DNA of 64,000 nucleotides. Origin: Oscarella lobularis. Lineage: Eukaryota > Porifera > Homoscleromorpha > Homosclerophorida > Oscarellidae. The stretch lies in contig NC_089190.1 of the NCBI RefSeq assembly GCF_947507565.1, positions 2,108,001-2,172,000 on the forward strand, written 5' to 3'. The position numbers and the translations under genes are program-made. The notes under the pieces were generated by a model that did no database searches, was not told where the DNA came from, and saw nothing but the letters and a program-made list of their open reading frames with translations. Below are positions 1-11,000 of the stretch, in pieces; the first letter of the stretch is position 1; every line of letters begins with the position of its first letter.

Positions 1-1128
1 CCTCATCATCTGAGCTATCTTCTGAAGATGATTCCGCCTTTTTCTTCGCTGGAATTGGCGCCGGTGTTTTCTTCGACGGAACCGCGGGTTTCTTCTGGTC
101 TTCTTCATCGCTGGAACTCTCCTCCCCGGATGACGATTCCGGTTTTTTCAATTCCGGTTTTTTCTTGGCTGGAGAAGGTGATTTTGATGGAACTGGCTTT
201 TTCTTCTTTGCTGCTGACATCAATGACATGAGTTTCTGTCTCTTTTCCGCTTGCTTTTCTTCGTCGGAAGAGGATGACTCGGAGTCTGAGTCGTCGCTAC
301 TACTCTCTTTTGCCTTGGTAATCTATTTGAAATTATCTAATTAGATTTATTAAAAATATTTATATGTATTCTGACTTTGGTTGGTTCGACTTTTTTGGCG
401 ACGACTGGAGTTTCGTCGTCTGACGACTAAAGAAGAATTTTATTTTGGATCACGTGTTTTTGAGCAATTAATTAACATACGTCGTCGTCATCAGAACTTA
501 TTTCCTGTTTGGATTTTGGCTTGGTAGCCTTCTTTGAAGCCTTTTTGGGTGAGCTGCTACAATGAAAATAATTATGGTGCAATATAGTCCACGATTAAAT
601 AACCTTATTTCCATTTTTTCCGGCTTCTAGAAATCCAAATAGTTTTAAAAACACGAGTCATTTAGAAAATTCCCACCTTGTCTTTTTTCTTCTTTTTGGC
701 TTCCACGATTGGCTATGGGAGATAATGAATTATCGCGTATTAATTAATTAATTAATTAATTAATTAAATTTATTAATTTTACTTTCGATTTTTTGGCCGG
801 CGTTTCGATCGATGGCTGATCGTCTACCTTTTGACGCTTCTTCGCTTTCTTTTCTATCTTTTTCTCGTCCTTCGAAGCCTCGCTTTCGGCCTACGCACGC
901 GTTGAGGGTCAAATAAGCTAGCCGAGACGCTAAATCGACTTAAAACGTGCATAGGAGTACATAGAACGTGCAAAAACTAGGCAAAATGCGTCGAATCAGC
1001 GAAAACGCGACACGTGCTCGCGCGCGCGAGCTTAGAATCGATTGTGGCGGTCAAATCGATGTCGAAATGCGTCCCATGCAACGTCGGATACTCACAATAG
1101 CCTTCTTTTTGCTCTTGTCCTTCCCCAT
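1..1128 (-). CDS. Nucleolin/Nopp140-like acidic-lysine-rich nucleolar protein, N-terminal part (C-terminus off window)
   Basis: At least six exons read leftward from an ATG at 1128 (MGKDKSKKKAI, then a GTGAGT donor). Following exons lie near 785-893, 670-708, 481-558, 381-428 and 1-325. The product alternates basic patches (KKKKKDK, SPKKASKKATK, AKKKKP) with acidic serine blocks (SSDDDD, SSSDDSDSESSSSDEE), the low-complexity pattern of nucleolin and Nopp140/NOLC1, which work in ribosome biogenesis in the nucleolus; the serine-acidic blocks are typical casein kinase 2 targets. The diagnostic C-terminal part (RRM domains for nucleolin, SRP40 domain for NOLC1) lies beyond the left edge, so the family cannot be decided. 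It sits 139 bp downstream of the SETDB1 stop on the same strand. Confidence 0.6.
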
Positions 1129-1267
1129 GGCGGATAAACGATCGGAAGATTCGGAACACGTGGAATTGATATTCGGGACAACGGAGGTGTGCAAAGGTTC
1201 CCGTTTGTAGTACGGGACCTGGTATAGAACGAACGAACTACAGTATGCATACCGGTACGTTTGTTTT

Positions 1268-4200
1268 TCAGAGAAGTCTTCCGCGACACACGCTAGAGTT
1301 GCAATGGCACTTTATAACTTTGCCGGGAACACTTCCGACTTCGTAGCTGTAATCCCACGTCAGTTCCGCTTTCGCTCTAATAGGCCTAAAGCAGAGAAAA
1401 ATGTTTCAAAAAAAAGATAAATAATTCGCTTTCTACCTTTTGGCAAAAAACGCAACATAAGGAAAACGAAGATCGTGCGTGTCAACGAACACGTTTTGAA
1501 CGCAAAGATTCGGAGAACAGCTATGCTGCAACCAAAAAATTAGCAAATAAAAAAATTAAATAATCGCGATATAGATTACGTTGAGAAATCGGCCCACATT
1601 TCCAGCCGATTTAGCGTCAACTGCATAGCAGCCACACTCGGTTTTCCCAAAGAGAAGCCTGGTCTTGTTCGCAGGTTTCGGCTTGAATAAATCCACGCTA
1701 CGACGATATGACGTCGATTTGAAGGCAATGCCTCGAGGAAGACGACTAATACTCCACTTTTTATCTCTATTATAATACAGTTTCGAGACTATTAAGGGTT
1801 GTATGCAGGGTTCTGCCGAGAATTTTTTCAGTGTGGGAAGAAGGTCTGGAAAATTGTCCAAGACACTTTTATGAATCGTCTAAGGCAAAATTGTCTTGGA
1901 CCATTTTCAAAACTGTCTTGGACCATATTTAAAACCATTTTAAAAATTGTCTTGAACGTTCGAACGGGAAGAAGGCAAAGGCATACGGAGAAGGCAAAAG
2001 GCATAGGGAGAAGGCAAAGGGCATAGGAGAAGGCAAAAGGCATAGGGAGAAGGCAAAAGGCATAGGGAGAAGGCAAAAGGCATAGGGAGAAGGCAAAGGC
2101 ATAGGGAAAAGGCAAAAGGCATAGGGAGAAGGCAAAAGGCAAAAGGGAGAAGGCAAAAGGCAAAGGGAGAAGGCAAAAGGCAAAGGGAGAAGGCAAAAGG
2201 CAAAAGGGAGAAGGCAAAAGGCAAAAGGGAGAAGGCAAAAGGCAAAAGGGAGAAGGCAAAAGGCAAAAGGGAGAAGGCAAAAGGCAAAGGGAGAAGGCAA
2301 AAGGCAAAGGGAGAAGGCAAAAGGCAAAAGGGAAAAGGCAAAAGGCAAAGGGAGAAGGCAAAAGGCAAAAGGGAAAAGGCAAAAGGCAAAGGGAGAAGGC
2401 AAAAGGCAAAGGGAGAAGGCAAAAGGCAAAAGGGAGAAGGCAAAAGGCAAAGGGAGAAGGCAAAAGGCAAAGGGAAAAGGCAAAAGGCAAAGGAGAAAGC
2501 AAAAGGCAAAGGGAGAAGGCAAAAGGCAAAGGGAGAAGGCAAAAGGCAAAAGGGAAAAGGCAAAAGGCATACTGTAGGAGAAGGCAAAAGGCATAGGGAG
2601 AAGGCAAAAGGCATAGGGAGAAGGCAAAAGGCATAGGAGAAGGCAAAGGGAATAGGAGAAGGCAAAAGGCATGGGGAGAAGGCAAAAGGCATAGGGAGAA
2701 GGCAAACGGCATAACGTTTTAGTAGTGTATGGGTCGACGATAGGCGAGTGAGGGTCGGGGCCGACCCATGCCGACCCACGTGGGCAGAACCCTGGTATGT
2801 ATTACTGACTTTTTGCTTTGGTCTTCGTCCTCCTCGTCTACGTCATGCGTTGCCATGGAAATAGGAGAGGCGGTTGAGCTCGAAGGCAAGTCTTCCGAAA
2901 CGTCAGACTCGTATCCTTCCTTGAGTTTCTCAATTACTTCGATGTGATCCAATTCGGCGAGATATTCGTCGCCATAGCGATAGCCATCCTAAGAAATCTC
3001 GCGAGAGTCCTAATCGCTATAAAAATGCTAACCTTATTCGCCTGTTCTTCCGTCATTAATCTACCGCTATACGTGCAAACGAACGCGCCCTTGGGAATAT
3101 CGTCAATACACCTCACACCCCAACCCCTTCCGGGTAAAGAAAAAAATCAATATCAGTTGATTTTCTAATACATTAATTAAAGTGTCTTTTTTTCTATGTA
3201 CCTGTTCACTGTTTTAAAGACTTGTAATCGTAGTCGGATTCCGTTCTGTAGAACCCGATTTCCGCACTGGGAACTGCACTTGCACTTGCTATTGCACTCA
3301 TATACTCTATAGGTCAAATTAAAAAAAGAAGCGTAGTGTATTGGACCCCGTTCTCACGCTGATTTCGGCTTTCGCGTGCTAGCTAATCTCTTATAGGAAA
3401 ACCCGATGTCTTGAAGTTTGTCCTTGCCTCCCAGAGCGAGCGCCGAGCGCCGACTCAACTGAGAACACGTGCATTTCGATTTATCCTATTTCGGAAATTT
3501 ATCCAGGAAGGAAACGCCCTTTTTTATCTCCCCGAATTACTTCGCAATCGTCTTCGCAGTCGCAACAGATGAGAAAATCGGGATCGGACGTGAAGGGAAC
3601 GTACGTTTCGTCGTTTCGCCAAAATCGCGAGCTCTTGTACTCAAACCCGCTCGGCAAATCGTCATCGATTTCATTTAGACACTACAAATTAATTAATTAA
3701 TTAATTAATTAATTAATTAAAACCGCTTTTTCGTTTTTTATTATACTGATATCGGAACGGGTTCCTCGCCGTTGGAAATATCATCAATAAAAACGGCGTC
3801 GTGTCCCTAATTATTATTTTAAAATTATTGATTTTTTGACTGATTCGAGTTACTGATTTCTTAGCGGCTTTTGTCACAAGCGAAACGTTCGGATCAAAGC
3901 AAAACTGATCAGTAAACAGATCAGTAGACTCAATGGATTTCACTACCAATACAGGGGGGATATCATAGGGGAAAAAGCCTCCAGTCTACTTACAGTACAC
4001 GGCCACGTCACTCATAGAACGCTAGAGATAAGAATCAACTACTTGAATACAGAAAAAATGCTCTCTGTATGATTCACCAGTCTTCTACTGCAGGGAGCCC
4101 TGTAATAAACGTCCGTTTTCAACGGATAAATCCGTTTAATGACTTCCCTGCGCATAGAGAAAGTCTGAGCGTTTGGAGAGAAGGAAAATATTAATTTTTC

Positions 4201-6495
4201 GCCTGCCTTTCGAAGCCACGAGTAAGAGGAGCGGCTAGATAGTTAATAAAACCGCTCGAAAGCGGAGTAGCGCGGCTATCGACGGGACAACAAGCGGGAG
4301 AACATAGATGGGATGTGTCTATTGAAAAAAAATCGTCCTCGCTACGCGGACTCCTTTTTCTCTTACTTACACGTCGCCGCGCTCTGTTTCGATAAATAAT
4401 TCCACGTGCGTCGCGCCGTGGAGACGGGATTTCTCTCGTCGACTTCGTCGCTGCTCTCATCGTCTTTAAGTTTTTTGAGCAATAGTGAAGCGACGTCTTT
4501 TCCGCGACCGCGCCTCCCCCGTCTCCCTCTTTTCCCCACGCCGCCTCCGCCGCCGCCTCCGCCTCCGCCTCCGCCTCCGCCGCCGCCGCCGCCTCGACGA
4601 CGGATCCCTCGTCCAGTCCCTCGTCTCATTTCAATCCAAGGCGGTTTCCACTCACCGTCGTCTTCTTCCGGGTTTTGCAATGGCGTTGTTTCCTTGGTTA
4701 CCGGCGTTGGCGGCGTTGGCGGCGGGGGATCCGGTTCGGGCGAGGGTGGGCGTGGTGGGGGAGGGGGCTCAGGGTCACTACTGTTCCTGTTCACATAAAC
4801 ATTTTTATTTTAATTAACTTATATATATCGTATTCATTTTTGATTTTTTGTTATTACGTAGACATGCATTGAACTTGAAACTTAGCGTGCGTCGTGGGAA
4901 AGGGAAAGCGTTGGAGAACTTCTTTGTACGTCAAGGCGCTATTATTAGCTCGAAATGACGCAATTTTATCCTACGATTTAATTAGGATATTTTTTATTTC
5001 TAATTATTAATTGAATTACCATCATCCCGTTTATTGGCTCGAGACGGGGACTTCCCCTGTAAATCCACTCGAGTCGTTGCGAGCTGAATCTCATCTGAAA
5101 ACGAAATTTAAATGTTCCCATTTATATCAATTATTTGAACGTACTTGCATGAGACTTCCGTCGAGCACGTGAACCGTTGCTAGGGACCACGTTCCGCGCC
5201 ACTCCGTCATTACTTCGTCTCCTACCTTCACTTGCAACAGTGGTCTCTAAAAATAAATAAATAAATAGATTTGATTATTTATTTCTATTTCTGTTTACGT
5301 ATGGGAATGCTTCAAAGTAATCTTTGATGAATGCGCGAGAATGGCCTGTGACCTGCTGAAACGAATCGTCTAGAAAATAACAAAGATTCAATTATATATG
5401 TATCTATTTGCTCTCTCACCTTGGATATAAATTCTATGGAGATTCTCGCGTTTCAGATACTGAGCGAAGCCGTCGTCATAAAATATGAGATATCTAATTA
5501 AAACGCAATTTTTAATTAAATTAAAAAGTATACGGGACTTGCCTATAATTGTTGCTACTCGACGGCAACTCCGCAACGTAACCGGAAAACAATTTCTCCC
5601 ACTTCAAATACAAACCTAAAATAAGAAAAATCAATTTGAAATAATTAAATAATTTCCTTCTCTTTACCGACAACTCGCGTTTGAATTTGGAGTTCGTTTT
5701 CGCGCGGATGATTGACATCGGCGAGAAAATGAGGCAGAACCAAACTTTTTTCGCCTGTGGAAAATTGAAGTCGAAATGCTTGCTGTCGATTTTTGTTCAG
5801 TGCAATGTGAAGAAAAGTTCCCGTCGACCACCACGTGTCCACCGTCTTCTTTGCAACGAATTCCCTAAGGGGTTCAGCGGGAATTCCCGCGTCTTCAAAA
5901 CTAATTCATTATTTAATTTATTTAATGAGGTTTCCGGAAGTGTTTTCATGGCGACTTACTTCTGTTCGGTAAATACGAATTGTTGCTGTTTGACGGGCGA
6001 AAGTCGAACCGGAAGCGGCAATTCTGACGGCGGATCGACGGCGGCGGCGGAAGACGTGGGCGTGGTCAGTTCTTCTGAACACGGAACAGGCTTGTTTTCT
6101 TCTTCTACTGCGCTAGTTTGTTCTTGTTCTTCTTGTTCTTCTTCGTCGTCGTCGTCAATGACGATTACTTCCGGTTGTTCGTGTGGGCGTGGCGATCCGC
6201 GTTCTTCGATGATCGCGTCAAGAAGACGCCGATTCTGGCGCTGTTCGCCTACATGCGATGATTCAGTGCGCTTTTGCATCGAAGAAAAGTCGTATTCTCT
6301 TCTTACGCTCCAATTCTTCGATGTTTTGATCGATGTCTCGCGCGAGTCTAAAAAAGCGACGCCATTTCGCGAGTTTAGGCAGTCTGCTCCGTTCTCTTCT
6401 TACTCGCGAACTTTCTCTTCGAAGCCTAGCTCGTCTAGATGACGCTGGACGATTTCTAGGACGAGTTTGTCCACTGGATCTTCGACGTTCGCCAT
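1268..6495 (-). CDS. SETDB1: Histone H3-K9 methyltransferase SETDB1 (Tudor-MBD-preSET-bifurcated SET-postSET)
   Basis: Reads leftward from ATG 6495 ([17 protein letters not shown]) to TGA 1268-1270. It deposits H3K9 methylation for silencing in the nucleus. In order: acidic N-terminal segment ([12 protein letters not shown], about 6130-6160), Tudor exons at 5150-5840 ([30 protein letters not shown]), a proline/glycine-rich exon 4363-4790 with a long poly-Gly run, MBD exons 3855-4180, preSET 3200-3670 ([32 protein letters not shown]), SET first half near 2800-3120 ([26 protein letters not shown]), SET second half 1575-1790 (GNVGRFLN) and 1435-1524 ([15 protein letters not shown]), and postSET 1268-1385 ([25 protein letters not shown]). 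The catalytic NHSCSPN, the ELTWDY motif and the postSET cysteines are all present, so it looks functional. The usual bifurcating SET insertion is short here, but the intron at that point was enlarged by a transposon (1806-2794). Confidence 0.95.
1806..2794. mobile_element. Non-autonomous DNA transposon (hAT-like MITE) inside a SETDB1 intron
   Basis: Perfect 12-bp terminal inverted repeats: CAGGGTTCTGCC at 1806-1817 and GGCAGAACCCTG at 2783-2794. They are flanked by an identical 5-bp target duplication GTATG (1801-1805 and 2795-2799). Near the right end CGACCCA recurs several times (2740-2780); near the left end TGTCTTGGACCA-type repeats recur (1855-1955), like subterminal transposase sites. 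No transposase is encoded. The CAGGG start is typical of hAT termini, but most hAT elements make 8-bp duplications, so the family is tentative. About three quarters of the element is a minisatellite. Without it the host intron would be of ordinary short length. Confidence 0.85.
1969..2712. repeat. Polypurine minisatellite (about 20-21 bp unit) within the transposon
   Basis: Dozens of imperfect tandem copies of units such as GGCAAAAGGCATAGGGAGAA and GGCAAAAGGCAAAGGGAGAA; the two variants are spatially ordered, with CATA-type units at both outer ends and CAAA-type units in the middle. One strand is almost purely purine. Because the other strand has almost no A, stop codons cannot form, which leaves all three reverse frames open over 250-290 codons of CLLPSPFAF-like peptide; these are not genes. 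Confidence 0.95.
3685..3721. repeat. (AATT)n microsatellite in SETDB1 intron
   Basis: A run of alternating TAAT/ATTA tetranucleotides. The same motif recurs in many introns of this window (742-768, 8936-8952, 22545-22562, 55562-55586, 58752-58768, 59482-59500), so it is a common intronic simple repeat here rather than a locus-specific signal. Confidence 0.9.
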
Positions 6496-6622
6496 GATAA
6501 TTCGTCGCACCCGGATGTGAGCACGCGCTCTGATTCGACTGTCCCGTAGCTTAGAGGGGCTGTCACGCGCCGCCTCAATTCAGTCACTTTGCCGAATCGT
6601 GTCGAGACGCGCTCCTCTCTCA
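6496..6622. promoter_or_regulatory. Shared divergent promoter, SETDB1 / ZCWPW1-like
   Basis: Only 127 bp separate the two start codons, which point away from each other. No TATA box is apparent; GC-rich, consistent with a housekeeping bidirectional promoter. Position is seen; promoter function is inferred. Confidence 0.6.
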
Positions 6623-7838
6623 ATGAATTCAGGAAAGAAGAAATTCGTCGCTCCTTTCTCGACTCCCGGTCGCGCAAAGACCGTCGAGAAATCGAAATCA
6701 TCGCCGCCAAAGCCAAAGAAGAAAGTCGAATCAACGCCTTCGCATCCAACGCCGCCAAAAACAAAAGAAAACGGCGAAACGAAGTCGAAAACCGTCGCGA
6801 AAAAATCCAAACCGGAATCTTCAAAAATTCTCGCCGAATCGTCGTCAAAAAACGAAAGAAACGACGAAAACGACGCGGAATGGATCCAATGTCACGTGTG
6901 CCATCAATATCGGCAAATTCCATCCGCATCCGGGAAACCGTCACCATCCAAATGGGTTTGCTACATGAATAAAGGTAACAAAATTAAATTAGAGGAAAAT
7001 CATTGATATTAATTAATAATCACCAGACGAAGAATTTAACGCGTGTAATAAACGGAGCAATAAGGCGTTTCCCCCCAACCAAAGGCGTTCATGCATTGAA
7101 TCCCCATTTACAGTGGGATCCCTTGTATGGGCAAAACTAGACGACTATCCCTGGTAAAAAAAACAAAAAAGTAGACATTAGATATTGAATCATACACTCA
7201 AGGTGGCCGGCGATGATTGACGTCGACCCAGACTGCGGCACGTGCTTCGAAATCGATTCTCTCTCGCGCATTCCAGTAGAACTTTTCCCTATAGAGAATA
7301 ATAAGAAAAAAAATGAGCCATTGTTTAGTCGAGTTACCATGTAACGTTCATTGAAGACTCCGTGTCTCGCGCGTGGATTCCCTGCGACAGTATCACTCAC
7401 TTCGACGATCCCGTCGGCTTTGCGACAAATTCTAAAAGCAGGATTAGTAAAACTCTCGAAAAGGCAATTAGTTCAGCATTCGAAGCTCTAAACATGAGCG
7501 TACACGTAAAATTTTTAGACTTTGAATTTTTTCGATGTTGAAATTTGCCTTAGGAACGAATTGATAGATTTTCGTTTGTAGTTCGATACGATCCTGTTTC
7601 GGATCCTCACACGGACGGCGACGTTTCCGAAGGCGAAGAAGCGAAATCGTCGACAAATTGAAATTCTAAATATTTTTTCTTCATAGATTGCGATAGTAGT
7701 GCCGATTGGAACAATTTCAGCGACGACGAAGAGGAGAAGACGACTTTTTCGAAAAAGAGAAAAGTGGTTTCGCCGAAAAAACCGGTTCCGCCGAAGAGAA
7801 AACGTTCGATATCAAAGAAGAAAACTACTAAGAATTAG
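6623..7838 (+). CDS. CW-type zinc finger and PWWP domain protein (ZCWPW1-like histone reader)
   Basis: Exons about 6623-6974, 7026-7153, 7201-7270, 7328-7507, 7583-7663 and 7687-7838. The N-terminus is a lysine/serine-rich tail (start MNSGKKKF at 6623). The CW zinc finger follows (EWIQCHVCHQYRQI, then KWVCYMNK and the last cysteine in FNACNK), with W-x2-C-x2-C, WxC and C present. A PWWP domain comes next (VGSLVWAKLDDYPW spliced to WPAMIDVDPDCGTCFEID, then YHVTFIEDSVSRAWIP). The C-terminus is acidic then basic (SDDEEEKTTFSKKRK). CW domains bind H3K4me3 and PWWP domains H3K36me3; vertebrate ZCWPW1 reads the double mark at meiotic hotspots. The shared promoter with SETDB1 suggests co-expression of a histone writer and a reader. 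ZCWPW2 or another CW-PWWP protein is a possible alternative name. Confidence 0.85.
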
Positions 7839-8046
7839 AACATAGCCCCGTACTGTATACATATAAAGAGGCCTGCCCTTCTAGATCATAGTTGTGTTTG
7901 AATAAAAATCATACTTGTGCTCTCACTGGTCTGCGACTTGATCGTCCGTTCGCGGGTTCAACGAGAATTGGAGTCGATTTTGAGGCGAAAGAGATGAGAA
8001 CATCGGGTCCTTTGAAGCTCCAGAACAAATCTATAGCATGACCCCT
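7839..8046. terminator. Convergent 3' ends, with AATAAA polyadenylation signal
   Basis: AATAAA lies at about 7901 after the ZCWPW1-like stop (7838). The opposing coiled-coil gene ends at 8047, so both transcripts terminate or overlap in this 208-bp gap. Nothing else seen. Confidence 0.55.
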
Positions 8047-11000
8047 TTATTTAATTAAAAACTCGACGCCGCTGGCTTTTTTTACTTCCGATGTTTCCAT
8101 CATTTCGCGTAGCATTCGGTCTAGATTTGCCTTCTGTTTCAGTAGCGCCTGTAGCCGATTCTGCAGCGAGCTGTTCTCCTGTTCCAGCCGAACAACCTGC
8201 GACTCAGCCAGCCTCAAATCGTACGACTTCTCTCTCGCTTCATCCTCAGTAAGAGCGACTCTAAACAAGGCAAAGAAATATAGCGAAAAAGGCCCTGTCT
8301 TTCAGAGACTTACGTCTGCAGTAGCTCCTTCTTTTCCTTGACTAATTGACGATGCATTGCTTCAGCTTGAACGCGCCATTCCGCTTCTTTGTTCAGCTTC
8401 CTATTAGCTAAATCCAAGTCGCATCGAAGCGTGTCTAAATCCGATTCCAAAGTCCGCTTTTCCCTGCTCAATTTCTCCCTAAAAACACCCCAAAAATAAA
8501 TAGGTATTTTATTTGTTTTTGCTTACACGGAGGAGTGATATTTGTCGAAGCTGCGACGCTTCTTTTCGCTATAGCGTTGCTCCTGGAGCTCCACTTCGCC
8601 GCCCAATAAGGCAATCTCAGCCTGTTGAGCTGCGCACTGATTGTGAATAGACAGCAACTCCTCGTTCAGACTCCTCACTCTTTCCTCGCTATGCCGACAC
8701 TAAAATCAATACAGAATTAATTATTATTATTATTGAGATTTTTATTTTATTTACTTTGCTTTGGAGTCTCTTCGTTTTCTCTTTGTACGACTCCAAGGCA
8801 ACCTCTTGATCACGTGCCTTCGCTTCCAACTGTTGATTCGTCGTTTTCAAATAGCGTTCCTCTTCCGTTAGAGTCTCGGTACGAATTCTCAATTCCGAAG
8901 CAGTCTGCTGCAACTTAGTCCTAAAAAAGCATTATTAATTAATTAATTATTATTTATTTTCTTACCTATCCAACTGCTCTTCTTCCAGCCGAGTTCTCAA
9001 TATCCCATTCTGCTCAGTCAGCAAACTCACTTCCGCTCTCAACGTCGACGTCGATTTGAAATCCTTGTCCAATTTTTCCCGAACAACGACAACCGTTTCT
9101 AGCTCCCTCTTCAATTCCGCCGTCTTCGTTTCCTCCTTCTCCAATTCCCGTCGAACCTGCTGGCAAATCGCCTCCTTGCTCTCCACTTCGTCTCGACGCT
9201 CTTTCAACTCGGTTTCAATGTGTCGATTATTGGTTTCGGCGCGCTGAACGCGTTCCGTCGTCGCGCGTAATTGCTGCGCAAGACGAGTCGCTTCCTCTTC
9301 GGATTTCTCACAACGCTCTTCAAATTCGCTACGTGTTTGTTTTTCTGACGTCAGTGCCGACTCCAGTTTGGCATTGGATGACGTCAGAGAAGTCAAACGA
9401 GAATCCATTTCCAACAATTGCTAATAGGATATATATATATATATAATCTATTGATTTTTTAGGTTTAGCTGTTTCTCACTTTTTCTTTTCTGACGTATTG
9501 TTCTTGTATTTCCATTTTTTCTTTCGTGGCTACTTGTATCTGTTCGTCGGCTCGAGCTAATTCCTGTTGCCTCGTCTCCTTTTCCACTTTCTGTTCAACT
9601 TCCTGCTTCGTAACCGTCTCAGCATGCTCGTCCTTCAGTTTAAATAATTCAATAATTATGAGAAAATTTTTCTTTGATTGTACCTTGACTATTTTGATTT
9701 CTTCTTGAAGGCTTTGGCACTCGTCTTTTAGGTGCGATACTTCTTGATTAAAATTGGCATTTTCTTCCTCGAGAATTTGATTCCTTTCTCGTATGGCTTC
9801 CAACTCAGAATTTAAATCTAAAAAAGTTCAATCAAACTTATGTACACTAAATAATTAAATCTATACTAGTTCTATGATCTGTTTCCTTTCTAAGAGACTC
9901 CTGTGACTGTTCATAGAATTCCTTTAGAGTGTGAATTTCTTTTGCTAAATTGGTTTCCGTTTGCCCGAGAGTCTGAGCCTGTTCTTCGAGCAATTCTTTC
10001 TCTTGAATTAAGCCACTAATTTGAGCTTCCAACTCTCTCAATCGAGCACCCTAAAACCAAATTAAATTATGTATAATAAATAATTTAATTTTTTTACCTG
10101 CTCGTTTTCCGTCTCTTTGCTCGAGAGTAATTTTTGTGACAAGTCATTTCGACTCGTTTCCAGTTCGGCGATTTGTTTTTCGTACTCGCGTTCGGTCGCG
10201 CCGGCTTTCGCTAAATCCTAAAGGTACATACGGACACATGACGTCACAAACAGCCCCGTACAAGACCCAACCCACAAGCGGAGAGCACGAATTCACGATA
10301 TCGAGCGAATGGCGCGCGTAGAAGACCCGCTCAAAGGTCTTCCGTCGCGCAATAGCGCGAATTTCGCTAACTACAGCCACGCGAGCGCGAAGACGGCGAA
10401 AAAGACGCCCGTTTACATAAAGACGATCGATTCGGCGGACGCGACGCCCGAAGGGCTCGCAATCAAGCCGGAAAAGACGTCCGTTCTATTGCAGTACATG
10501 CAGAAGATGAAGAACGAACGCAAGGAGCCCAAAAAGCGTCCTGCGACGACGAAGGAGAACGGAAAGGCGAATAAGTGCGCGCGAGTCGACGAAGAAACGA
10601 AGCAAAGCGACTAATGACGTTCCGACTAGAATAACTAGCGTTTGTTGAATAAAATACGAAAATACGCGAATAAATATGGGGGGCTCTACTTCCGGGCACC
10701 GCGTCTAGCTAATGTAATTATAATGATTACCTCGTGGAGGCGTTTGACTTCAGAATGAAGCGAATCGGCGTGATGTTCTGTCGTTGAGCGTTTTTCCACG
10801 TTCGCTGCCAGGTCGGACTCGAGACGATCTATTTGAGCCTTCGCAATGGACAGATCCTGAAAATAATCACGTGACCGATTAATACAGTTAATTATTTATA
10901 TACGTACGTACGTACCTGTCTCAAATCTGCATTGGTTTTATCTAGTTCGTTTTCCTTTCGTTGGGAATCCGTTTGAATTAAATTGAGTTTTTCATTTAAT

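Noticed and set aside
1969-2712. CRISPR-like array
   Set aside because: Units are contiguous with no unique spacers, and the host is an animal genome.
1828-2779. Three overlapping minus-strand open frames of 258-294 codons
   Set aside because: They translate the polypyrimidine strand of the minisatellite; the absence of A removes stops in all frames. The repetitive Leu/Pro/Phe/Cys peptide is an artefact.
4406-4817. Plus-strand frames rich in Pro or Arg opposite the SETDB1 poly-Gly exon
   Set aside because: Shadows of the GC-rich glycine-run codons; the minus strand fits the SETDB1 gene with good splice sites.
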